Shown here: positions 33,314 through 44,830 of the stretch, piece after piece | Position numbering within the stretch: position 1 is the stretch's first letter | How the letters are laid out: every line of letters begins with the position of its first letter | The notes under the pieces: generated by a model | Told to the model about the DNA's origin: nothing | What the model saw: the letters and a program-made list of their open reading frames with translations, nothing else | Databases searched by the model: none | Assembly (NCBI GenBank): GCA_025403435.1 | Contig: CM046335.1 | Span: 7,754,103-7,818,102, forward strand | Reading direction: 5' to 3' | DNA length: 64,000 nucleotides | Origin: Artocarpus heterophyllus | Taxonomy: Eukaryota; Streptophyta; Magnoliopsida; Rosales; Moraceae | Translations under genes and position numbers: made by a program

Positions 33314-34361
33314 GTAGGTGCCCACGAAAAACGACAAACACATCTATGCACGAGCGTCACGAGGTATAATTAATATTTTTTTTTATTGATTTAAGATGAA
33401 AGTGAAGGAAGCAACATTTTGATTTTTGAGCTTCGAATAAAATAATAAACCTCTTTCGTTGTCCATTAGAGGGCGTTTTACTGTTTTTATGATCTAAACC
33501 TGTTTGAGGGTGCGACATGGAATATACCTGATGGAAGTTTCCGTAATAATATGACGAGACATGGCCACCACTTTTTTTTTTTGGCAACAAAGAGAGATGG
33601 AGAAGCCATTTGGCCAGCGCTTGTTTTAAAGAAGTCAAGTAGATATTGTGAAAAAAATCATTTTCATCTTTACAAGTTTTCATCACTGTATTATAGTTAT
33701 AATTTCGTTACTTATAAAACTATCAACTTTAGTCTATAATAAAGTATACTTTTTTTACATTAGTTCTTGTTATTTTGTTAATAACAGAGTTATAAACCTA
33801 TAAAATTAAATAGTATTACTCGATATTATATTATAAAAAAGACACTAGCCTTAAAGTAAATTACTAAGGTGTTTAGAAGTACTACTAGAGTTATATAATA
33901 TAGTTTTAACTAATTTTTGTTACAATATTTTTCTCATAAAATTAAATTGCTTTCTTTCATTTTGCACCATTTTTAAACAATACATGTATCTTTTTTTTTT
34001 TTTTAGTGAACAATTAAAACACTAAGAACATCTCTAATACAATGATAAGTTGACATATCAAAGTTAATGTGCCATTTGGTTGTGTGTTTAGAATGTTATT
34101 TAAGTGGTTTTGAACCTATCTGCTTGCAAGAGTTGGCGTTTAGTAGGCGTAATGTACAAATTGTTTAAAATAATGAAAATCATTTAAACCGGACTAAACT
34201 GTTAATTTTGAGAACTTGACCCCTTCAGTTTTTTAACTGTTTGAATAATTTTTCAAGTAAAAAACTCTTTAATTCTCGTTTCATTTACAAACCATATATT
34301 TTCAAATACCAATTCTATGATGTGATATTTTATTCTTATTTTAAACCTTTATGGCTTGTTT

Positions 34362-34460
34362 GGCATACCGTATTGTATTGTATTGTATTGCATTGTATTT
34401 CTTGTATATAATACAACACAGTGCAATGTAATACAATACAATACAATATAATAGGTATGC
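34362..34460. repeat. Foldback hairpin of TATTG repeats
   Basis: GGCATACCGTATTGTATTG on the left is answered by CAATACAATATAATAGGTATGC on the right, giving arms of about 40 bases around a short loop. It is a small MITE-like hairpin. No target duplication is clear. Confidence 0.6.
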
Positions 34461-35096
34461 TAAATATACCCTTATAATCTAAACGTCAGTTCAAAATTAT
34501 TGCTCAAACCACATGATTTAGAACTACCAATTCAAACCACAAAGTTTAAACCTATATTATTCTAAACTCACGTACCAAACAAACCCTACATTTTGTAATT
34601 GAATGTAAAAAACACATTCTACTGCAACATCATTTTTATATCAAATTTGCCATATGTTAAATTTGATGGCAAATCTGCACTAAATTTAGCATGTGGTAAA
34701 TTGACATTTGATTATTAGTTGATAGAGTGACTTTTTTAATCATTACTACGTCATCATTTTTATATTATTTTAATATTAAAAGTTTGCTTTTTCAAGTTTT
34801 AAAATCTTAATAAGTAAAAAATATGGATATAATATTTAAAATAAAATCACGTATTAGAGTACAAAATAGAATTGTATATTGTTATACTTTTTAGTGACAA
34901 GTATAATATTGAAATTGACATTGTATTGGAAATAGTCTAATACATCGTTTTATTAGTAATTACATGAAATGCTTCCTTTTAAAGTTTTAGGAGGAATTAT
35001 TCGGTAGATTGGGTATACCACAACATTTTGCTTACATGGTACATCTACCTAATGAAATTATTACATTTGTGCATTTTGTCTATGTCAAGTTTTGAT

Positions 35097-35580
35097 TGGG
35101 TTAATTATATAATTGTATCTTCTAGTTTTAACTATTTCTCAATTTGTCTCTCTGTTCTTGGAAATTATAAAAGTATCCTTGAAATTTTAAAATCTTATTT
35201 CAATTTTATCCCATAAATAGAAAAACTAAATAAAATAACGTGACTACCCTTAAATAATTATAATAAATGTTTTATATATTAAAAATATAAAAAAAAATCC
35301 TAAAACAAAACATCAAATTTCAAAAAAAGATTTTAATTATCATGACTTCTTAAATTTTAAGATATATTTTTTAAAAGAAGAAACATATATTTCATATACA
35401 AATTAGGTTTAGTCAAGGGTATTTTTTCTTATTTTCATGTTTTCTAATTTACAAAAATCTACAAGGGATAAAATTGAAACAAGTTTTTTAAATTCAAAAA
35501 ATACTTTTATAATTTTTAAAAATAGAAGAATAAATTGAGAAATAATAAAAATAAAAAGGTATAGTTATACAATTGACCCA
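35097..35580. repeat. 484-bp inverted-repeat (MITE-like) element
   Basis: The left arm from TGGGTTAATTATATAATTGT to TTTATCCCATAA (35097-35216) pairs with the right arm (about 35460-35580) ending ACAATTGACCCA. Arms are about 120 bases with roughly three-quarters identity by eye. No transposase and no certain target duplication. Confidence 0.6.
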
Positions 35581-37844
35581 TTTTTAATAGTATGTTTCTC
35601 TTTCTTAATGTATATTGCCTTAATTGTTGAACCAAAATGATGATAATTATTTTATCTAAACCCTTTGTTTTAATTTTTTTAAGCTTAAACAATTTATTTT
35701 TAGTTTTTAAATATTATTTTATTCAATTCCGTTACTGAGTCTCAACTACGCTTCTCTGCCAATAAGCGCCGCTTAAATTCCATGATTTTCATCGGCCGAG
35801 GCTTTAAAAGATTTATGCTTGAGAAGGCTTATTGCAAGGCTTTCTAAGAATGAGAGCAGCAGAAGATGATGGATGGGATGAATAAAAGACAACAAAGGGT
35901 TTGAATTTCGACACCTTGAAAAATTCTATTTTAGATCCATATTTCCAATTGAAGATTTTTTAAGAAGTTTTTATTTAAGTTGTAGTTCCACACCATTTGT
36001 TTACGCTCCATCGAATAGCAACTTTTTTTTTTTTTTTTTGGTGATACATAGCTTTCGTTTTCAATTAAATAAAATGAATAAACCAATATTTGAAAATTAA
36101 AATAAATTTATTTGAAGTTGAAGATTAAAATAAATGATTCAGGTAAAATAATTATCATGATTTTGACTTAGCAATTAATACAACACATTAGGAAAGAGAA
36201 ACATAACTACTAAAAGATACATGTTAAAAATGCACAAAGGTACTAATAATTTTATTGAACGGTTGTATCATGTATACTAGGCCTAAATAATTTCTCTTTT
36301 TTTAGATGGCTAATTTTTTCTTCGCCTTTTTTTTTTTTGGGATTAGTTCTAGGGATTATAGTAAAAAAAAAAAAAAAACGTTTGTATTTTATAGTTATCC
36401 AAATTAAAATTCTTACGATTTTATATCTGATATGAGCGAATGCAACAACATCATAATTGAATTTGTTCATTACTGCTTAAATTAAGGCAAATTAGCAAAC
36501 AATTTAGGTCTATAAATGACAAGTGCATTTGACAATACAGCTAGAATCAAATAATGTATTTACTGTAACATGTGAGAGCTTGATACAGTAGCATAGTTTT
36601 GCTTTACAGTATAATGTATAAAAGTTTTATATTATAGCAGTTAAAAATCTATAGTTAGAACGGCGTTGCCAAATGAAATCTAAAATATAGAAGAAGGTCA
36701 ACGCTAAACGGTTAATGTGCTTTGCATTGTCCTTCGAACAGTTTTTACTTGTAGGGGATCTTATTTATTATCGTAGTTTTTCTTTAACATTACTTTCCAT
36801 GATAAATGAGATGTTATTTTGTAGGTGAATTGGGAAAGGTACGTCATAATTACAAGAAAGATTGGTTTTATTTTGGCTTCATTTGAAAAGCATGTTAGAA
36901 AAACAGAGTTTAAATTCTCATATATTACAGTAAAAAAACAAAAGTTTGTTACAGTATAAAGCTCATATATATTATAAATTTTAAGTTTCAACTTCAAGTT
37001 CTAACTGATTTTTAAATTTTTTTTTTCTTTAAAAACGTTATTTGACTTCCCTACTTCACCCTCTCTTTGGGTAAAATAGAACCCACCAATTAAATATTAA
37101 ATTTAAGAATTATTATTTATTTTCTGATGACCTAAATATAATAGACTATTGTGATGGATTTAAGGTCTGATTGCTGAATAATTTCTTTAAGAGCATTGAA
37201 TTTGAAGGGTTGCATATGTGAACCTAGCACTAGAGTGCATGGGATCATGAACCACATATATTTACAGCTATAATATTTAATGAGACAGGGATGGTGCGCC
37301 TTTCTTTGTGAGAGGGCCTAATTGTAACTATAAAGCATGTTTAGTGGTGTATCCTACTGGTCCTTTGTGTAGTTGTTTTTTTCTCAGCAAAAAGAAAAAA
37401 GAGAAAATTGTTACTTTTTTTTTTTTGAGGGGAACGAATACTTTTTTATGGGTCTAGATAAAATAATAAACCATTTTTAAACAATCGCGTAATTGTATCG
37501 TTGCATCTTAAATTATTTATTTTTTTATAATACATATCAATTTTTTAATCTTAGTAAAATACAAATTGAATTTTGAAATTATTAGTAATTAAGGTTCAAG
37601 AACTAACAAACATGAAAAAGTATAAATAATTTTGATCACAAATCCGCACGTGAGTTTATTTAAGGGTCAAATTCGTCTTTTAAAGGCATCTCCAATTCAT
37701 AATACTAAAATAATATAACTGTTACATCAAAAAATATTCCCAAAATATTATATTTCAATTTATTTTTTGTAAATAAATAAACTTTAAAAAATAAAAAAGC
37801 CAAATTGGTGTTGATGAACAGTAGCCAGATTTAGCATGCTCTTA

Positions 37845-38431
37845 GGGTCCGTTTGGTAAATGGATTTGAATTAGTGATTTAATTTGAGTTAGTATGATTT
37901 GAATTAGGATTTGAGTTAGTGATTTAAATTGTTATTCGAATCGACGTTTAGATATGCATTTAAGTTTTAATCTGAGTATGGAATAAAATTGAAATCTGTG
38001 TTTGGAGAGGTAGTGAAGATAGTTTTTGATTTATTAATAAATCTTATAAAATCTTAATGTTAATGATCTTAAAAAATATGCAATATGGATCTTGATAAAT
38101 TCCTCTCTTCATTATAAATACAGTGAAAAAAGAATCATCTCAATTGGATATCAACTAATCATCCATTTAAATTGGCCTGAATAAATGAAGTCTCTTTGGA
38201 GACGCTTTCAATGCTAAATTGGATTTTATTCTACAAAAATTTGTGAATTGGAGTAGACCTAAAAGAGAAATTAAAACTCATCACTTAAATGGATTCCATA
38301 CTCAGATTAAACTTAAATGGACATCCAAACGTCAATTTAAATAACAATTTAAATCACTAACTCAAATCCTAATTCAAATCACACTAACTCAAATTAAATC
38401 ATTAATTCGAATTCATTTATCAAACGGACCC
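37845..38431. repeat. Inverted-repeat element with 139-base arms and GGGTCCGTTTGGT ends
   Basis: The left arm (37845-37983, GGGTCCGTTTGGTAAATGG ... CTGAGTATGGAAT) and the right arm (38293-38431, ATTCCATACTCAG ... CAAACGGACCC) are reverse complements with few mismatches, separated by about 310 bases. Such ends are common among plant MITEs. The right arm lies between two copies of a 47-base direct repeat. Confidence 0.7.
38243..38289. repeat. 47-base direct repeat, copy 1
   Basis: Begins GTGAATTGGAGTAGACC. Copy 2 at 38435-38481 is identical by eye. Together they bracket the right arm of the inverted repeat. Confidence 0.85.
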
Positions 38432-38434
38432 AAA

Positions 38435-38481
38435 GTGAATTGGAGTAGACCTAAAAGAGAAATTAAAACTCATCACTTAAA
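38435..38481. repeat. 47-base direct repeat, copy 2
   Basis: Identical by eye to 38243-38289, 192 bases downstream, directly after the right arm of the inverted repeat. Confidence 0.85.
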
Positions 38482-38659
38482 AAAAAGTAATTACTGAAAA
38501 TTAAAAATAGTTATTATAACTCAAATGTCAAAAATTTCAAAATTTAAAATATATTATGCCACGATTAAAAATTCATTATGTATTAAATAAAAAACAAATA
38601 GCTGAAGATGCGACGACACAAATTATGTTAGCAAACGAGACCAGCGTTTCAAGGAAGAA

Positions 38660-38935
38660 TTTGATAAAAGAGCCGCCCAAAAATTTTAAGTAGGGAAATG
38701 GTCTCTTTTTTTTGGCACAAAAATCAAGCTTATTGGGTAAGAAAACTGCTATAGTTTTTTTTCAAAAAGATGAAAAAAACATCATGAGCAAGAAAATGAA
38801 CCTCAACATGATGAAAAAAAGAAAAATTGAAGCAGTTTTTCTGATCAAAAGGCTTGATTTTTGATGCAAAAAAAGAGAGGTCATTTGTTCAAAAAATTTT
38901 TTTTGCTAAGGTTATTTATCCAAAAGCCCCGCGTT
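38660..38935. repeat. Homopolymer-rich foldback element, copy 1
   Basis: The left arm (GGAAATGGTCTC, T-run, AATCAAGCTT, AAACTGCTATAG, T-run, AAAGATG) is the near reverse complement of the right arm (CATGATG, A-run, TTGAAGCAGTTTTT, AAGGCTTGATTTTTGATGC, A-run, GAGAGGTCATTTG). Arms are about 85 bases. Similar structures recur at 38982 and 42496. Confidence 0.6.
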
Positions 38936-38981
38936 TCAATGGAGAGGGAAAAACTCAATTATTAGTGAAAAAAAGGGCAAA

Positions 38982-39247
38982 AATTTGAAAAAAAAGCCAA
39001 AAAAAATTTTTAATAAGGGAAATAGTCTTTTTTTTTACATTAAAAAACAGGCTTTTTAGGTAGAAACTTTTTTTTTGCATTAAAAACATGCTTTTTTAGG
39101 TAAAAAAATTGCTCTAATTTTTTTCAAAAAAAAATATAGTGAAAAAAAATCACAACAAGATGAAAAAAAAAAAAATTTTGAAAAAAAAACAATATATCAA
39201 AAAAAAAAAAAAACTTTTTATCAGAGCCTTTTATCGAAATCCCGCGT
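38982..39247. repeat. Homopolymer-rich foldback element, copy 2
   Basis: Same plan as copy 1: AATTTGAAAAAAAAGCC, GGGAAATAGTC, T-run, two CTTTTTAGGTA phrases, then A-runs with CACAACAAGATG and a tail ending TCCCGCG. It is more degraded by long A and T runs. It ends about 330 bases before the ERD2 start codon. Confidence 0.5.
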
Positions 39248-39572
39248 CAAAAGGGCACCAAAAAAAAAAAAAAAAAAAAAAGAAACGAAAAAATGACCTC
39301 TCAAGTCTAAACTAGTTAAGAACTTACCGCGAAAAAGGAAAAAACGAGAACGCTCTTCTGCCCGTTCCAGGAGTCCAAACTAACGTACCGAGTGAGATTT
39401 TGACGAATTTTTTTCGTTTTCTTTATTCTCTTGCAAGTGAAAATAAATATATCAATCAATCTAACCACCACCAATATCGAAGAATCGTCTCAGCAGACCC
39501 AGAGAGGACTAAAGTTAGATCGGAATCGGAGGGAGAATCTTTGTTACGATTCAATTGGTGAAGAAGAAGAAG

Positions 39573-41369
39573 ATGAATATATTCAGATTAGCCGGGGATA
39601 TGACCCATCTCGCAAGCGTCCTCGTCTTGCTTCTCAAGATCCATACTATCAAATCTTGTGCTGGTAATTTATTTATTTATCTCTTTTGAGGAAATTTGGA
39701 ATGAAGTTAAGAAACCCATTTCGAATTTCATTTATATTAAGCGAATTTATAGGTTTCCAGCTTCAGATTCCGTTTTGAAAATGTAAAAAAGATGATGGGT
39801 TTGAGAATTTTCACGCAGGCGTTTCCGTGAAAACCCAGGAACTCTATGCCACTGTTTTCGCGACCCGATACCTGGACATCTTCACGGATTTTATTTCTCT
39901 GTACAATACTGTAATGAAATTGGTATTCTTGGGGAGTTCGTTTTCGATTGTTTGGTACATGAGAAGCCACAAGATTGTTAGTAGATCTTATGATAAAGAT
40001 CAGGACACGTTCCGCCATTATTTCCTCATTCTGCCTTGCCTAATCTTGGCCCTATTTATCAATGAGAAATTCACCTTTAAGGAGGTTTGTTCTTGTATTT
40101 TCTCATTTACTTTGGGGCTGTAAGACCAATATTATTGTCTTATAGCATCTTTAATGAAATGTCTAATTAGCGTGCCAATGTCAAATTTTTGACACTTGAG
40201 TAGAAAATCACTTTTAATTCAATGCTATTTTTAATGTTTTATTTGAGATAATTTGGCACCGAATATAGCACACGTCAAATTTTGACATTTTTATTTAATC
40301 GTTACAGTATTGGTATTCTCATATTATTTCTAAAACAAAAATTTACTTTCAAAAGCGTATGATTGAAAATAGTTATTACAGTTGACTTAAGATTATGTAT
40401 CTGAGTACAAGCTAGAATAGCATATCATATATGTTATTTACAGATTTTTTTGGTGTCAAATAACACTGCAGGTCATGTGGACATTTTCCTTGTATTTGGA
40501 AGCTGTTGCTATTCTTCCTCAACTCGTGCTGTTGCAGAGGACGAGAAACATCGATAACTTGACTGGCCAATATATATTTCTCCTTGGGTATGCTAGTATT
40601 CTTCATACTCGTCTGTAGATTACTATGTCGTATCAGATTTTTGGCCTCTTCTTTTCCCTAAAATTTTCAGCTTTCTAGATTTTGTTGTGTTGGAATAAAG
40701 TCAAGACTTTAGACTCATTAGCATATAATGCTATTGTTGGCCGTCCTCCCGACTTTTTTAAGCTTTTAAGAGAATTGGTAAACTAACAAAACTCGGCATA
40801 TCTTGACGCAGTGCATACCGGGCCTTATACATTCTGAACTGGATTTACCGCTACTTCACTGAGCCACACTATGTTCATTGGATTCGTACGATCTCTCTCT
40901 CTTTCTCCTTATCCTTCTGTGACTGATATAGTTTTTGTATATTGTGCACATGTTGTTTGCTTTCATTATCTTATCAAATTCAATTAGATTATGTCCAAAT
41001 CATAAGGGATTTCGACTGCTTTGGTTTCTGGAACAATAAGATCTCCATCTATATTTTTGTTCATAGGGATTATTATTATTTTTAAAGGATGATACCATTT
41101 GCTTGCTTGCTTGCTTCAATTAGCCCGGATAATTTACGAACTTCTTTTCGATGTCCGATCTTTGGCAATTGCAGCGTGGATTGCAGGGCTTCTCCAAACA
41201 TTGCTATACGGCGATTTCTTCTACTATTATTTCCTCAGGTAAATAGTCATTCGGTTATAAACATAGATTCGCGGTGCAAATTTGCCTTAGTTTTAAGATT
41301 TCTCTAATTTACCTTTACTTTGTGTATTGCAGCTGGAAGAACAATAAAAAACTTCAGTTGCCAGCTTGA
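39573..41369 (+). CDS. ERD2: ER lumen protein-retaining receptor (KDEL receptor, ERD2 family)
   Basis: Six exons with GT-AG borders and consistent phase: 39573-39663, 39819-40084, 40472-40587, 40812-40885, 41175-41238 and 41333-41369. They total 648 nt, 215 residues plus stop, the standard ERD2 length. The start MNIFRLAGDMTHLASVLVLL is the conserved first membrane segment. Other family blocks are KTQELYATVFATRYLDIF, YNTVMKLVFLG, SYDKDQDTFRH, EAVAILPQLVLLQRTRNIDN, LTGQYIFLLGAYRALYILNW and the C-terminus SWKNNKKLQLPA. The seven-pass protein binds K/HDEL proteins in the Golgi and returns them to the ER in COPI vesicles; the lysines near the C-terminus serve that retrieval. The 5' leader is purine-rich just before the ATG. 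Intron 2 holds a decayed AT-rich repeat (about 40145-40330). Nothing in it suggests damage. Confidence 0.96.
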
Positions 41370-41734
41370 GTTGAACCCTTGTTCTTTCATCTGTGGAGGA
41401 TTCCACACAACCCCGCTTCTGCTGTCTCAAGGTTGCAAGCAGCTATTATAAGTTTACCTAGGAGCGTATACGACCAGTGAAGTCATGAATTTTTGAATAC
41501 TATGTTTAGATGCAAACAAATCTGAACAGAATTGAATCAATATCTGACTCTTAGCTTATTGCTTTGGCATAATAATCTCAAGTTCTTTGAACAATTTATC
41601 GGATTATCTGAAGTTCGTAAGAGGAAGAGCATGGCTTCAGTCCTTGCAATTCAAAAATGTGTGCCAACAAGAAACTGCCATTATAAAGTACTCTAGCCCA
41701 GCTCCTGCTATATTCTAGTCTGCCGCTGACAACT

Positions 41735-41865
41735 CCCATTTGAGAGCTTTGCACCATAGCGATTCTTTTATTGTTACTGTAACATGCGAGAACTGACAAC
41801 TTTACACTGTTTTATTTATAACTGAAAAAGTTGTCCGGATCACAACTTGCCAAACACCCTTGTAG
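41735..41865. repeat. Partial MITE related to 16133-16291
   Basis: GAGAGCTTTGCACCATAGCGATTC, TTATTGTTACTGTAACATGCGAGAAC and a right end CTTGCCAAACACCCT closely follow the interior and end of the 16133 element. The left terminus is missing. It lies about 370 bases after the ERD2 stop codon. Confidence 0.45.
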
Positions 41866-42299
41866 TTACCTCACATTATGATGTAGAACCAATCTTAAAG
41901 ATTAATTTTAATGCAAATGTTAATATCAATGTTATCTTTAACACTAAAAAGTATAAAAAATGGTGTATGAATTTATTATTTTATTTTTATTTTTGCTCCC
42001 ATATAAAATATTATTTTTGATGCTATATCTCCTTTTAGTTATAAATATTATGCTTTACAAGTTATAAAAATAAACTTTGTGTAAAATTATTTAAAAATTC
42101 TAATGTTGTAATTATTAAATAAATAAGCAAACACATTAACTGATAATTTAAAAAAGCTAATGTTATAATGATTGAAAGGGTGCTAAGGAATTTGATTTAA
42201 CAAAAAAAAATATCAATTCAAATCAATTTTGCTATAACATTTTCAGTTTGAACTATAATTGATTTTTCAAACATCGTATAAATAAAAAAAAATACATCA

Positions 42300-42420
42300 A
42301 TCAATAGCAATTAAATAATAAATTTTTTATATGCTAATTTTGGTATCTTTTTTGGATCCTTCTCACATTAATAACTCGACCTTTGCCAACTATAGGTAGT
42401 TTTAGTCAATTTTTTAAGAA
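42300..42420. repeat. Diverged outlying copy of the 44.5-kb repeat
   Basis: TATATGCTAATTTTGG ... CATTAATAACTCGAC ... AGTTTTAGTCAATTTT resembles 44495-44600 at roughly three-quarters identity, 2,173 bases apart. Confidence 0.5.
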
Positions 42421-42495
42421 AAAATTACATATTATGTCATATTTTAAAACAATCTAATTTTTTATGCCATAAAAACCAAAAGTTAACAAATTTTA

Positions 42496-42783
42496 GGGAT
42501 AATTTGAAAAAAAGGCAAAAAAAATTCCTAATTGATGAAATGATTTTTTTTGGTACAAAAAAACACGCTTTTCTAAATAGTTAAACTGTTTCAGTTTTTT
42601 TTTAAAAAAAGATGAAAATAACTATAACGAGGAGAGGAATCTCGACAGAGTGAAAAGAAAAAAACTGAAGCAGTTTTCATGTTTAAAAAACATATTTTTT
42701 TTTGCGTCAAAAAACTGTAAAAAAAAAAAAATGCCTAAAATGACTTTTTTTTAAAGTCATTTTTCAAAATGCCCCCAAATTTT
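42496..42783. repeat. Homopolymer-rich foldback element, copy 3
   Basis: AATTTGAAAAAAAGGC ... AAACTGTTTCAG, T-run, AAAGATGAAAATAAC on the left; GAGTGAAAAG, ACTGAAGCAGTTTTCATG and TTTTCAAAATGCCCCC on the right. Same plan as 38660 and 38982. Confidence 0.5.
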
Positions 42784-42837
42784 ATGCCACAGATTTGAAC
42801 ATTTTTCCAAAAAAAAAAAAAAAAACTCCTCTTTAAT

Positions 42838-43532
42838 TAGGGCCGGCAATTTGGGTAATGACACGATGACACGACACGAACCTAACACGAAAAATGCAGG
42901 TTAGGGTTGGGAAAATAGGCATCGCGTTGGAATTGGGTCGAACCTGTCTGACCCGCACAAAAAACGGGTTGGGTTTGGGTCAACCCGAATAACACGAAAT
43001 CAACCCGAAATAACTCTCCAAAAATGTGTCGAAATAAGGTTGACCTGAAAATTGTTAATCAACCCGTGTAATCTAAATTGAACTCGTGTGACCTTAATGT
43101 AACTCATATAACCTGAAATTAATTTTAATGTGTCAAATTAGTCTAATATTTGTTGTATATCCAACTTTATATGATTCTAATTTCTAACATATTTGTTTTT
43201 GTTAAACTTATACAAAGTTTTGTTAACTTTTTTGATGGTTTTGTTTTGTTGGGTTATTGTTTATTTTATAGGCTTATTGTTGGGTGTATCGTGTTATAGG
43301 TCTATCGAATTTAGCAGGTCAGCGTGTCGTGTCAACACGAACATGCATAAAGTAGCATATTGACATGTTGCACAGGTCGGGTCGGGTCAACCTGTCTACA
43401 CTTCAGGTCGTGTCCAGGTTGAGTTTTTTTGACCTGTCAGGTCACAAATCGGGTTCAAGTTGATGTATTGGCTGTTTATATAAAGGCTCAACCCGACCTA
43501 AATTTAACCCTGGACTCGAATTGTCAGCCTTA
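42838..43532. mobile_element. hAT-type MITE with perfect 8-bp target duplication
   Basis: A 695-bp element with 14-base ends TAGGGCCGGCAATT and AATTGTCAGCCTTA, complementary at 11 of 14 positions, flanked by TCTTTAAT on both sides (42830-42837 and 43533-43540). The interior is full of ACCCGAA, GGGTC and GACACGA phrases and has no transposase frame. An 8-bp duplication and TAGGG-type ends point to hAT. It is non-autonomous. Confidence 0.85.
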
Positions 43533-43584
43533 TCTTTAATAGAAAAAGACTTTTTTTAAATCTCTCGACGCAGCCAGAGTTGGA

Positions 43585-43938
43585 ATGGCGACGGCGGTCA
43601 GAACATCGAAGCTTTCTCTTCCTCTCTCCCTCCTACTGCCTCTCTTTCTCTCTCGGTGTGATGATTGTCAAAGGAGAAAACGCCGAAGCTCCGACGACTT
43701 CAAGATCACGACTTCAATATGGAGATCTAGAGGATGGCGCACAGATGTGAAGATAGCTATACTTTGTTTTTCAATCTTCAGTCTCCTCTGCTTGATGGAG
43801 GATGACGCAGCGAGAAAGCGCCAAAACTTCGGCGACTTCACGACTTCAGTTTCCTCTAAAGGACGAAACACAGATCCGAACTTCAGTCTCCTCTATGCGA
43901 TGGACGACAACGCGACGACCTCGAGCTCTGTCTTCTAG
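43585..43938 (+). other. Unrecognised 117-codon open frame
   Basis: The frame starts MATAVRTSKLSLPLSLLLPL and contains two loosely similar halves (GDFTTS/DDFKITTS; SLLCLMEDDA/SLLYAMDDNA), which reflects an internal duplication of the DNA (43680-43810 and 43815-43925). The region is GC-richer than its surroundings. I recognise no family. It may be the decayed 5' part of a gene or a repeat. Confidence 0.2.
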
Positions 43939-44306
43939 TGGAGATCGTCAGTAGAAATGGAGATCTATTTTTGTTTGTTTGTTTTTTTTTTTTTTTGTGT
44001 TGCGGTGTTTGTTTCTGTCACTTTTGTTTCACTCTTTTTTTTTTTTTTTTTTTTATGTCGAAGACGTCGTTGATACCGAAGACGTCACTAGAGTGGGCGA
44101 GGAGAGAGAGAGAAAAGAGAGGTAAAAAAAGTTCTGTTGGGACATTTTTTATGTCCTAGTAAGTGAAACATGCAAACATGTCTTGATGCCATATGTGATA
44201 TGCCACGTGTTTTATGTTTTAAGTTTGTGGTATAAATTTTTTTAACATTTTATAACATAAATAAAAAATTGTGTAGAAAAAATGATATTTATATAAATAC
44301 TCTTTT

Positions 44307-44830
44307 TTTTAAAGTGGATATCTGAATGCCAGTATGACTTCTAATAAACTATCTTTTAGAACATACGATGATTCTTTCACCATATGAGGCATTAAGTTAC
44401 CTACCAAACTATCTCCAGTCTCCAACTAAGACCCTTTGTCTAAATTTCAGAGTAAATGGACTTCCAGATACAATATCTCATTAATGATTCTAAAATTTAC
44501 TATATGCTGACCTTGGCACCTTTTTTGAATCTATCTCGCATTAATAACTCGACTCCTACCACCTATTGAAAGTTTTAGACAAGTTTTCTTTAGAGTGAAT
44601 ATCTGAATACCAACTACCAAGTATGGCTTGTAATAAACTTTCAGAACATACGATGATTTTTTCACCATCTGAGGCATTTATTTACCTTATAAAATATTAC
44701 CGGTCTCCATGAGTATAAATTTCATATTTCCGAATATGAAAGGAATTATCAATATCCTCGTATGCCAAATACTCGTTAATGAGTACTGCATCCTTAAAAT
44801 TATAAACTTTCTATGGTATATAAGCTATTA
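44307..44830. repeat. Two diverged tandem copies of a 285-bp unit
   Basis: GTGGATATCTGAATGCCAG ... GAACATACGATGATTCTTTC (from 44307) recurs as GTGAATATCTGAATACCAA ... GAACATACGATGATTTTTTC (from 44592) with a 285-base offset. No coding sequence is seen. Confidence 0.6.

Larger units (their letters stand above)
33319..39400. other. Intergenic AT-rich DNA rich in small foldback elements
   Basis: No convincing gene in about 6 kb. The clear inverted-repeat elements are listed separately. Around 36540-36660 and 36900-36975 are fragments with TACTGTAACATGTGAGAGCTT-like sequence, related to the MITE at 16133. Phrases of the type AGAGCATCTCCAAT near 34022, 37685 and 37845 suggest further decayed MITE ends. 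Confidence 0.5.
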
